Source of the DNA: Clostridiales bacterium
GTDB taxonomy: Bacteria > Bacillota > Clostridia > Oscillospirales > Acutalibacteraceae
Direction: 5' to 3'
Assembly (NCBI GenBank): GCA_012840445.1
Contig: DULI01000004.1
Span: 1-48,223, forward strand
DNA: 48,223 bases
How positions within the stretch are numbered: the stretch's first letter is position 1; every line of letters begins with the position of its first letter. Position numbers and translations under genes: made by a program. Under the pieces are notes generated by a model, which saw only the letters and a program-made list of their open reading frames with translations, searched no databases and was not told the DNA's origin. Shown one piece after another: positions 1 through 7,992 of this stretch.

Positions 1-2325
1 AATCCACGCCCCTGAGTGAGGGGCGACAGGAGATCTTCTCAATCCAGGACGATTTGATAAAATTTCAATCCACGCCCCTGAGTGAGGGGCGACGGTCATT
101 CAGACGGGTCTGCAGGGTGTTCTTAAAATTTCAATCCACGCCCCTGAGTGAGGGGCGACGGTTTACAATCGAAATAACAAGGCGGGGACGGGTATTTCAA
201 TCCACGCCCCTGAGTGAGGGGCGACTAGAGAAGCGGAGGTCGTCGATGAGGGAATCTATATTTCAATCCACGCCCCTGAGTGAGGGGCGACAACACACAA
301 TCGTATCGTGATAATGCGGTTTCGTATTTCAATCCACGCCCCTGAGTGAGGGGCGACTATCCGAACCTATTCTTTCAGGCAAGTCAATCTTATTTCAATC
401 CACGCCCCTGAGTGAGGGGCGACATGCCCGCATAGTGCCGTCCGCTGATACGCTTCGATTTCAATCCACGCCCCTGAGTGAGGGGCGACAACTTATGGTG
501 GTGCTACTTACGAGGTAACAAGTATTTCAATCCACGCCCCTGAGTGAGGGGCGACACACAAGGACAAATAATCTGTAACGAATTGATAATTTCAATCCAC
601 GCCCCTGAGTGAGGGGCGACAAGCTGTGTGATAGCTGTTTTTGCTTCTCCCTTTATTTCAATCCACGCCCCTGAGTGAGGGGCGACATAATACATATTAG
701 GAGGTTTGACAATGCAGGTATTTCAATCCACGCCCCTGAGTGAGGGGCGACGCACAAAATAAAAAATATGAGATTATGACATTTATTTCAATCCACGCCC
801 CTGAGTGAGGGGCGACTGAAGCTTTAAAGATATTAGCCAGCTTTGCCATATTTCAATCCACGCCCCTGAGTGAGGGGCGACCGGCAAGGCAGGGACCTTG
901 AACAGTATGTAGCTATTTCAATCCACGCCCCTGAGTGAGGGGCGACATACTACTAATAAGACGATTATAGGCGCCATAAATATTTCAATCCACGCCCCTG
1001 AGTGAGGGGCGACGCTAAAGCAGATCCCGCCAGCTCCGGACGGATCAATTTCAATCCACGCCCCTGAGTGAGGGGCGACGCCATCTGCTACTTTATCGGA
1101 TAGCAATACTGGATTTCAATCCACGCCCCTGAGTGAGGGGCGACTGGGCGCACCGTATTGATTCCATTTGCTAACAAGTATTTCAATCCACGCCCCTGAG
1201 TGAGGGGCGACGAAGAAAAGTATCTGCTTGAGGACGATTTGGAAATTTCAATCCACGCCCCTGAGTGAGGGGCGACGATACGCACTGGATTACTGCAATC
1301 TCTTAACGGCATTTCAATCCACGCCCCTGAGTGAGGGGCGACTGTTTTGGTTTTAATTATTTCGCGCTTTATCCCAATTTCAATCCACGCCCCTGAGTGA
1401 GGGGCGACATCATCTCCTTTGCACCCTAATTTCAAAAGGCGCATTTCAATCCACGCCCCTGAGTGAGGGGCGACATGGTAGAATTGGTAAGCAAAGTGTC
1501 TATATAAATTTCAATCCACGCCCCTGAGTGAGGGGCGACCACTTATAACTATTTGGAAGACGACGGCCAACCATTTCAATCCACGCCCCTGAGTGAGGGG
1601 CGACCTAAAGCCGATTTAGCAGAGTCGATTCCGGTAACATTTCAATCCACGCCCCTGAGTGAGGGGCGACTTGCTTTCCTATTGCTTCGGCAAGAGCAGT
1701 AACCATTTCAATCCACGCCCCTGAGTGAGGGGCGACGTGCGGGCACTGGTACATTCCCCGGTCGGGTACATTTCAATCCACGCCCCTGAGTGAGGGGCGA
1801 CTTATTAAGGTTTACGCCGATCGTGCAGTTTCGGGATTTCAATCCACGCCCCTGAGTGAGGGGCGACCAATGACCATCATTAGATCCGCTAATGCCATTA
1901 AATTTCAATCCACGCCCCTGAGTGAGGGGCGACCATACACTCACATACGCATTTGCCAATGATTATATTTCAATCCACGCCCCTGAGTGAGGGGCGACCA
2001 GGCTCCAATATGCTAGCAACACATCAAAGCTATTTCAATCCACGCCCCTGAGTGAGGGGCGACTACCGGGGTTTAAGTTTATACATAATGCCCTTGAATT
2101 TCAATCCACGCCCCTGAGTGAGGGGCGACTTGTTTGCCTAAAACTTTTTGAACAATTTTCTTATTTCAATCCACGCCCCTGAGTGAGGGGCGACTATAAT
2201 TAAACAGAGTGCCAATTGTCGCCAAGATATTTCAATCCACGCCCCTGAGTGAGGGGCGACAATGTCTCGGTAAACGGAGCTAAAACCTTTGAGATTTCAA
2301 TCCACGCCCCTGAGTGAGGGGCGAC
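1..2325 (-). CRISPR. Type I-C CRISPR array, 35 complete repeats plus one partial
   Basis: The 32-bp repeat begins GTCGCCCCTCACTCAGG and ends CGTGGATTGAAAT on the minus strand, which is the classic type I-C repeat with its terminal ATTGAAAT. Complete repeats start (plus coordinates) at 62, 128, 194, 260, 326, 392, 458, 524, 589, 655 and so on to 2294; a partial repeat fills 1-27, so the array runs off the left edge. The period is 65-67 bp, giving 33-35 bp spacers, and 35 spacers are visible. I found no repeat variants by eye. Repeat polarity and the adjacent cas operon put the leader at the right, so the newest spacers lie near 2260-2293 and the oldest are outside the window. The repeat stem GCCCCTcactcAGGGGC is the expected Cas5c processing hairpin. 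Confidence 0.98.
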
Positions 2326-2488
2326 CGCAAGATATACTGAAAAAATTTTTATGTGCAGCATATCTTGTGACTGACAAATTACCGGATTGCCCGATAATGT
2401 CAGATTTAGAATAAAATTGCCGCTTTATTGGTGCGAACCTCCTTAACATTTCATGTTTGCTTAGGGTTCGCACGAAAATTTTTGGTTT
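2326..2488 (-). promoter_or_regulatory. CRISPR leader with three inverted repeats
   Basis: This AT-rich non-coding stretch separates the end of cas2 from the first repeat and is the expected leader, which drives pre-crRNA transcription and guides spacer insertion. It holds three inverted repeats in series. CAAGATAT (2328-2335) pairs with ATATCTTG (2360-2367), starting only two bases from the first repeat. CTGACA (2371-2376) pairs with TGTCAG (2399-2404). GTGCGAACC pairs with GGTTCGCAC (near 2431-2475). I did not identify a clear -35/-10 pair in it. The leader role is inferred from position and repeat polarity. Confidence 0.8.
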
Positions 2489-2779
2489 CTAAACTATTAA
2501 ATCCCCTTCCAAATCGATGCTTGGTTTAGCACCGATATGGACCACCTTTTCTGTATAATTATTCCCTAGGTTATAGAAGCGCAAACTGTCTTCCTCTGTA
2601 TTTATAATTTTCTTCAACTCATTTTGCAAGATAAGATATTGACTCCAGTCTATGTTACACTCGAAGACAGAGTTTTGAACGCGCTGACCATAAGACAAGC
2701 ATTTTTTGGCAACACGCCGCAATCGCTTCTTGCCTGCCAATGTTTCGGTTGAAACATCATAGGTTATCAGTACAAGCAT
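2489..2779 (-). CDS. cas2: CRISPR-associated endonuclease Cas2
   Basis: Cas2 is the small dimeric scaffold of the Cas1-Cas2 integrase that inserts new spacers at the leader end. The 96-residue protein begins MLVLITYDVST; the Asp of TYDVS is the conserved ferredoxin-fold residue at the end of beta-1. The frame is open further upstream, but the ATG at 2779 has an AGGAG six bases before it and matches the family's usual N terminus and length. It lies 10 bp after cas1 and is the last gene of the cas operon, next to the leader. Assignment is secure. Confidence 0.96.
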   Translation of the reverse strand: MLVLITYDVSTETLAGKKRLRRVAKKCLSYGQRVQNSVFECNIDWSQYLILQNELKKIINTEEDSLRFYNLGNNYTEKVVHIGAKPSIDLEGDLIV

Positions 2780-2789
2780 GCCATCACTC

Positions 2790-3818
2790 CTATTTCCATA
2801 AAAATGGAGGATAACGGTCCAAATCCCCACGAATTGTCCGTGCCAGCAATAATGCCTGGCAATAGGGGATTAAGCCCCACTCGACTTTTTCTTTTAAGAA
2901 GGGGTGCATGATGACTTCTTTTTTGCGGTTTTGCCAGGAGGATAAAAATTTCTTACGGGACTGCTCGCGCAATAAAACGGCCCCGGAACTTTGAAATTCA
3001 AAATCATCCTGAGTTATTTCATTGCGATTAATTAATGAGAGCACGAATCTGTCTGCAAAGTGGGGGCGGAGCTCTTCCATTAAATCCAGCGCAAGTGAGG
3101 GCCTTCCGGGCCTGTCTGCGTGAAAAAAGCCTACGTAACTGTCAAGCCCCACCACTTCGAGTGCATGGCGGCAATCGTTGGCTAAAAGCGTATAGGCAAA
3201 GGACAACATAGCATTTACTGGGTCGGTGGGCGGGCGGCGGTTCCGATTGTTAAAACTGAAAAATTCTTTATTTTGCAGAATTAACTCTCCAAATGCGGTA
3301 AAATAATAATTTGCCGCATTTCCCTCTGCAGCTCTGAGATTTTCTTCTTGATCGATCGATAAAACCTGCTCCAATTGTTTACTGATAAACCCGCTTTGCT
3401 TTTTTAGAAGCCCGGTATCTATTCTGAGTGAGTAATCTCTGATTCCCCGTTCGATTACCCATTTCTGATTATGCAGCTTCCCGAAGATGAAGGACTTTGC
3501 ATAATTCAACGCACGTTCGTCATCAGTTATCCGGTACTGTTCCCGTCTTAATAGTACGTTGCCATTTGTTTCCCCGTGAAATGTGCCGAGATATTTGCCG
3601 TATTCATTTAAGAAACTGACAGAGATTTGCCGCTTTGCGCATTCGCCTAATAATTGGGGGGTTGCCCCGAAATAGTTGAACATTACTATTTGTTCCAGAT
3701 TTAATAATGGGACACGGAGCAAAGTTTCGCTGTCCTTCTTTACGCATACATTTTCGGTGTCAAGAAAAAGGTATGCGTCAGGCAGTGTTACAAACAGGAC
3801 ATTTAACAGCTTCCTCAT
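2790..3818 (-). CDS. cas1: CRISPR-associated endonuclease/integrase Cas1 (type I-C)
   Basis: Cas1 is the catalytic subunit of spacer acquisition. The 342-residue length is normal. The metal-binding set is visible: a Glu in EGNAANYYF near residue 165, the His in GFFHADRPGRPS and the Asp in LALDLMEELRP further on. The start ATG overlaps the TGA of cas4 (ATGA), so the two genes are translationally coupled, which fits Cas4 acting with Cas1 to select PAM-proximal pre-spacers. No truncation or substitution of key residues is seen. Confidence 0.97.
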   Translation of the reverse strand: MRKLLNVLFVTLPDAYLFLDTENVCVKKDSETLLRVPLLNLEQIVMFNYFGATPQLLGECAKRQISVSFLNEYGKYLGTFHGETNGNVLLRREQYRITDDERALNYAKSFIFGKLHNQKWVIERGIRDYSLRIDTGLLKKQSGFISKQLEQVLSIDQEENLRAAEGNAANYYFTAFGELILQNKEFFSFNNRNRRPPTDPVNAMLSFAYTLLANDCRHALEVVGLDSYVGFFHADRPGRPSLALDLMEELRPHFADRFVLSLINRNEITQDDFEFQSSGAVLLREQSRKKFLSSWQNRKKEVIMHPFLKEKVEWGLIPYCQALLLARTIRGDLDRYPPFLWK

Positions 3819-4471
3819 GACAGATGCATCTCCAAATATTTTATGACAGAACCTCCGTCTGTTTCACCGAGCTTAGGCAAGCATAAATCTTTAAGGCTGC
3901 AGCTTTGGCAGCTTTTTCTTTTTACCGCTTTTGGCGTGTGTTTGCGCTCGTATAATTTATGCATGTTTTCAACGATGTCTTTGAGTTTTGCGCGGAGCTC
4001 GGATGTAAACTCGACAACTTCCCTTCTGCGGGGCTCTCCATAAAACAATGCACCGGTTTCAATTTCTACGCAAAGCATTTCCTCAAGGCATACTGCCTGG
4101 GCACACAGCTGCAATCTGTCGCAATCATCCAGTTTGCTTTTGCCGCGTTTGTATTCAACGGGGTAGGGACACCACAGGCCGCTGTAACCCTTCAAACGTA
4201 TGCCGGCGTCAGATTTATGAAACTCTACCACATCGCATTCGCCCACAATGCCAAGCTCTGAAGAATGCACTTTAAGCCCTCGGAAAATTATTAAATCGCC
4301 GCGTTTTTCGGTTATTTGGCTGCCGTGGGCTTTGTTGTGGAGGATTCTTCCCCCGGCAGTAAGGTAATTTTCATCCCATTGTCCCTCCATGTGAATGAGT
4401 GCCCACTGCCGGGGGCAGAAAGCATAATGCTGGATTCCAGACAGCAATAAATAACTGTCTTCGCTATACAT
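3815..4471 (-). CDS. cas4: CRISPR-associated Fe-S exonuclease Cas4
   Basis: Cas4 is a RecB-family nuclease carrying a 4Fe-4S cluster; in type I-C it trims pre-spacers and checks the PAM before Cas1-Cas2 integration. The 218-residue protein has the N-terminal cluster Cys (C19 in FCPRQW), the nuclease motifs GECDVVEF and YPVEYKRGK (the D and E-x-K of the active site), and the three C-terminal Cys (C188, C191, C197 in CQSCSLKDLC). All four cluster ligands and the catalytic residues are present. It sits two bases after cas7 and overlaps cas1. Confidence 0.96.
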   Translation of the reverse strand: MYSEDSYLLLSGIQHYAFCPRQWALIHMEGQWDENYLTAGGRILHNKAHGSQITEKRGDLIIFRGLKVHSSELGIVGECDVVEFHKSDAGIRLKGYSGLWCPYPVEYKRGKSKLDDCDRLQLCAQAVCLEEMLCVEIETGALFYGEPRRREVVEFTSELRAKLKDIVENMHKLYERKHTPKAVKRKSCQSCSLKDLCLPKLGETDGGSVIKYLEMHLS

Positions 4472-4473
4472 CG

Positions 4474-5304
4474 TTACTCTAAAATCTCCGGTTGCAGTCC
4501 TTCAAGGGACTCAACCGTCACGGTTCCGTCTTTGGCTACTTTTACACTGCTGTGTACCTTAAACGAAGGATACTGCCCGTATTTTGAGTTGTGGGTAAAC
4601 CATATAAGCTTAAGTACCCGCATGGAGCCGCTGGGACGGGCGGAGGATTCGTCCCCATCAAATATTGTGCGGAGCGCTTCCTTGAGAATGGCTGCATCCG
4701 TCTCTGAAAATCCCGTTTTTTCCGCAAGCTGAGGGCTTATGCTGCCGTATGTAACATATACACCTTTGCTGACCCGATGTTTCATACCCATGGTATCTGA
4801 TGATTTCTTACCAGTTTCTGTTGGTTCGCTGTTGACGGATTTAGTGATTTGTATAGATTCAATGATAACGGGCTCGACGCTGAAAGCAGACTGAATTGTG
4901 ACCGGGCCCCGTACTCCAAGTGAAACCTCAGGTGTATCTTTAGCCTTTTTAAAGGCGAATACCTGACCGAAGGTGCGCACATCAAGCCACTTTTCGCAAG
5001 CTTTTGCTGATATAGTTTCTTTGGATTTCTGCTCGTCCTTGCTGAGTGTGGCAAGAAAACTGTTAAAGCGTTCAGATAGCGAATTCAATCCGTCGACATT
5101 ATTGTCGTCCGATTGTACAAATATTTCGTGGCCCATGGCCTGAAACCGGTTGCGGATTTTGCGCTTTAAACAAACATCTGAAACCTCCCCAAGGCCGTCG
5201 CTTGTGGTGCGCGGCCGGTTCCCCCCAAGAGGGTCGCCGTTTGGATTTGCGTTTTTTACCTCAAACACAAGTGCAAAATCAATTTTGTTCTGCAGCATTT
5301 TCAT
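4474..5304 (-). CDS. cas7: Type I-C Cascade backbone protein Cas7 (Csd2)
   Basis: Cas7 polymerises along the crRNA spacer and forms the backbone of the type I-C Cascade complex. The 276-residue protein opens with [19 protein letters not shown], typical of the Csd2/Csh2 family, with the N-terminal RRM-like strand followed by the Asn-Gly-Asp turn. The start is an ATG at 5304 preceded by AAGGAG; the next Met is two codons later. It overlaps the end of cas8c by 26 bp, indicating coupled translation. Confidence 0.96.
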   Translation of the reverse strand: MKMLQNKIDFALVFEVKNANPNGDPLGGNRPRTTSDGLGEVSDVCLKRKIRNRFQAMGHEIFVQSDDNNVDGLNSLSERFNSFLATLSKDEQKSKETISAKACEKWLDVRTFGQVFAFKKAKDTPEVSLGVRGPVTIQSAFSVEPVIIESIQITKSVNSEPTETGKKSSDTMGMKHRVSKGVYVTYGSISPQLAEKTGFSETDAAILKEALRTIFDGDESSARPSGSMRVLKLIWFTHNSKYGQYPSFKVHSSVKVAKDGTVTVESLEGLQPEILE

Positions 5305-5680
5305 TTTCTACTCCTTCCATTTCATTGTTAATTCTTAAAAAGGCTCTGTTCTGTGCTGAAAAGCCAAGAAGATACAGCGGTGACAGCGGCGAATTGTCCT
5401 CATATTCGCCCTCTTTAAACAAAACCATGATACTGTCAATCAAAGATTGATAATACCTTGCGCCGTCCAACTGGTTGATATATGGTATGAGCTGGGTGTA
5501 GATTTGCAGCCAGGTTGTATAGGGCTTAATCTGAAAGGCGGCCATTAGCCTTATTGCGTTGGTCGGTCGCGTGTCCCGCTTGCCTGCCTTGTAGAGCGCG
5601 GTGCGCTCAAGCCTGTCTGCGATTGATAACAGCCTGCCGTACAGATAGTCCCTGTCTTTTCTGTTTTCATCCAGTTCCAA
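5279..5680 (-). CDS. cas11c: Putative small subunit Cas11c from internal start in cas8c
   Basis: Inside cas8c an AAAGGAGG (plus-strand 5689-5696) is followed after exactly 8 bases by an in-frame TTG (codon 515 of cas8c, plus 5678-5680). Translation from it gives 133 residues beginning [17 protein letters not shown], a helical, charged domain. Type I-C systems are known to make the Cascade small subunit Cas11 by internal translation of the cas8c C terminus, at about this place and size. The Shine-Dalgarno and frame are seen directly; production of the protein is inferred. An unused purine-rich run encoding Lys-Lys-Glu-Glu is the alternative. Confidence 0.7.
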   Translation of the reverse strand: MELDENRKDRDYLYGRLLSIADRLERTALYKAGKRDTRPTNAIRLMAAFQIKPYTTWLQIYTQLIPYINQLDGARYYQSLIDSIMVLFKEGEYEDNSPLSPLYLLGFSAQNRAFLRINNEMEGVENENAAEQN

Positions 5681-7222
5681 TTCGATTTCCTCCTTTTTTT
5701 GTTTATAGAATTTCCGTGCCAATGCACACGTTATATTAACTGACCGCCTCCATTCGCTTTCCAGGAATTTGCCGTTCGAATCCGTAAAGCTCATGGGATT
5801 GGAAGCCCGGTTTGCCGCCATATCCACCATGTTATTTGGAAAATTAAAACCGCCGAACATACACTCCAAAAGCAGCTTTCGGGTTTTCTTTTTGAGGATG
5901 TCATATGATTTGTCGCCGCGGGACTTCCCGTAGACTGCAAATATAACGTCATCGAAGGAGGGAGCACCGATATAAGAAATTGGAATATTTTTTTCCTTGC
6001 CCTTTTCATCCTTTTCCTTTTTCCACGCTGTCAAATAGTAAGAGGTGTCCAGATGCCAGTTGACAATGCGCTCTAAATAGGTGTTTTCTGGAAGCTCCTG
6101 ATAAAAGACCAGCCCCATTCTGCCTGTGGTTGCTGCATCAAAAGCGGCGATACAAATCCTTCGGGAATGCTGTTTGATTTTTTCTGCATGCCCATACCCC
6201 TGCAAGAGATTCTTCAGTTTTCTGGCGTAATCTGCAAAAATGAGCGAGCTTATTTCCGACAAAATTTCGGCGTCGGTTTTTGTCTTTTCCAAGCTTTCGA
6301 ACAGGTTTATTGTGCCGTCCTGGGCTTTTGCCTGGACTTCGGTGTTGCTGTCAACTGCCCAGGCCACAATCACCTGCGTATCCACCGCGTAGCCATAATT
6401 GTTAACAAGCCAGCGAAGCATTTGGTGGATTTTTTGGGACTGAATGTAGTCAATGATCAGGGCATTATCCGGCTGCGCAAAACGGCCCCGGAACGTGAAA
6501 TCGCTAAAGTCATTGCATGAAATCAGTTTTGCGTTTGCCGCAAGAGGATTGATGTTTTTCGGGTGCTGGTTTGCAATTTGAGATACAGTGGAGCCGCTGA
6601 TATAGTCAAAAAGCCGTCCTTCACATTTCATTTGGCTCTGGATATGGTTTATCCAGGCGTCGCGAAGTCTCTTGCTCTCCCAGACATTTACCGTTTCCCC
6701 ATCCATTACAACCGAAAAACGAACGCCTATTTTTCGGATTTTTTCATAATCCAGTTTACCTTGCGAAAATTCCCGTTCCCTGAAGATACCGCTGTTTAAT
6801 AAATCCTGAATGATGGTTTTGCCGGAAATATATGTATAGATTGCGTTCAGCTCTGTTATGTTGCCTCTCCAGGAAACCAGTTCTGCAAGATATGCTTTTG
6901 TTTTTTCATTACTGATGCCGCCGACATAATCGAGCTGGTCACAAAGGGGATGGGCTGCTATTCCGGAAGAGCGCCCTGCCGACTTTTCCGTACAGGGAAT
7001 AATAATTGTCTTTTCTTTGCTGTCACGGGCAGCACGAATGAAATTACCAAATTTATCAATTGTCACACAGATTTCGGATTTAAAAGTCATATGAAAAACC
7101 GGCAGCAGAGCTTTTTTCTCGTTGGCATTGCCTTCTGCATCAATTGGAATAATGCCAACCGCGTCGGAACATTTTTCATATGTTTCGAGCAGATTCTGAA
7201 ACAATCCCACTTCCTTTACCAC
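5279..7222 (-). CDS. cas8c: Type I-C Cascade large subunit Cas8c (Csd1)
   Basis: Cas8c is the large subunit that recognises the PAM and helps recruit Cas3. The 647-residue protein fits the Csd1 family in length, position between cas5c and cas7, and sequence around [17 protein letters not shown] and [11 protein letters not shown]. The start is GTG at 7222, overlapping the cas5c stop by a few bases. The C-terminal 133 codons also contain a strong internal ribosome binding site and start (see cas11c), as expected for this type. I see no frameshift or stop. Confidence 0.95.
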   Translation of the reverse strand: MVKEVGLFQNLLETYEKCSDAVGIIPIDAEGNANEKKALLPVFHMTFKSEICVTIDKFGNFIRAARDSKEKTIIIPCTEKSAGRSSGIAAHPLCDQLDYVGGISNEKTKAYLAELVSWRGNITELNAIYTYISGKTIIQDLLNSGIFREREFSQGKLDYEKIRKIGVRFSVVMDGETVNVWESKRLRDAWINHIQSQMKCEGRLFDYISGSTVSQIANQHPKNINPLAANAKLISCNDFSDFTFRGRFAQPDNALIIDYIQSQKIHQMLRWLVNNYGYAVDTQVIVAWAVDSNTEVQAKAQDGTINLFESLEKTKTDAEILSEISSLIFADYARKLKNLLQGYGHAEKIKQHSRRICIAAFDAATTGRMGLVFYQELPENTYLERIVNWHLDTSYYLTAWKKEKDEKGKEKNIPISYIGAPSFDDVIFAVYGKSRGDKSYDILKKKTRKLLLECMFGGFNFPNNMVDMAANRASNPMSFTDSNGKFLESEWRRSVNITCALARKFYKQKKEEIELELDENRKDRDYLYGRLLSIADRLERTALYKAGKRDTRPTNAIRLMAAFQIKPYTTWLQIYTQLIPYINQLDGARYYQSLIDSIMVLFKEGEYEDNSPLSPLYLLGFSAQNRAFLRINNEMEGVENENAAEQN

Positions 7223-7977
7223 CTTTCACAATCGACAGGCAGCAAATTCTGCCCGAGGACAAACTCTTTTATGGGCTGATTTTTGTAGATTGTCCGCCGT
7301 TTAAGCGAGGGGTCCCTTGGATCGGGAAAGAGAATTATCCCGTCCTTCATAATGCAGTCAAAAAAGCGGATGTCAAAGTTACACGACGGGGTCCCGTCTT
7401 CATTCTTCGAAGGGTTTTCGTCGGGATAATCAATCCCATGGAACATAAAGCCTAAATTGAGTTCCCCGTAATCATCATAAAATCCTTTGCCTGAGCCAAA
7501 TTCACAGGGCACTACATAGCCCTGGCACTCCCTTGTGCCAAGGAATATATCACGCCTTCCGCCTTTTGATATGCTGCGCTTTGCAATATTGTGGTGCTTG
7601 TGCTCGTTGCGGTCGTTTTGCAATTCGGGCCGGTTTTCGTTCCACTCAAAATGGGCGAGGACCTGGTAACGGACATCCTTAAGGTATGTATAATACGCCA
7701 GGTCATTCCCGCGGCTCATCTTTATGGGACGAACGCCTTTGCCCTCGGTCTGGATCCTGTTCATCACTCGAACGGCGTCGATATACCAAATAAAGGTGGG
7801 TTTCCAGTAGACCGATTCCAAAATCCCCTTCAGTGCCTGATATGTCGGCACCTGGTAGGAAAATTTTTCGCCCCCGACACGGGTGACAGGGTCTGAAAAC
7901 AGAGCATAATCTGCGAAGACTTCGAATTCCACAGAATTTCTCTTTTTTACAATTGTTTTTAAGACATCTTCCTTCAT
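7216..7977 (-). CDS. cas5c: Cas5c crRNA-processing endoribonuclease
   Basis: In type I-C, Cas5c replaces Cas6: it cuts the pre-crRNA in the repeat and stays bound to the 5' handle. The 253-residue protein has the family's N-terminal RAMP strand ([15 protein letters not shown]) and the tract [21 protein letters not shown]; the region [10 protein letters not shown] supplies His/Lys residues like those of the Cas5c active site. No cas6 gene is present, consistent with this role. The ATG at 7977 has an AAAGGGGG ribosome binding site. It lies 15 bp after cas3 and overlaps cas8c. Confidence 0.95.
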   Translation of the reverse strand: MKEDVLKTIVKKRNSVEFEVFADYALFSDPVTRVGGEKFSYQVPTYQALKGILESVYWKPTFIWYIDAVRVMNRIQTEGKGVRPIKMSRGNDLAYYTYLKDVRYQVLAHFEWNENRPELQNDRNEHKHHNIAKRSISKGGRRDIFLGTRECQGYVVPCEFGSGKGFYDDYGELNLGFMFHGIDYPDENPSKNEDGTPSCNFDIRFFDCIMKDGIILFPDPRDPSLKRRTIYKNQPIKEFVLGQNLLPVDCERW

Positions 7978-7992
7978 TTGCTTTCCCCCTTT

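Noticed and set aside
54-1959. Repetitive open frames with FQSTPLSEGR or VAPHSGAWIEI units inside the array
   Set aside because: They arise because the repeat has no stop codons in some frames and several periods are 66 bp; they are the CRISPR repeats translated, not proteins.
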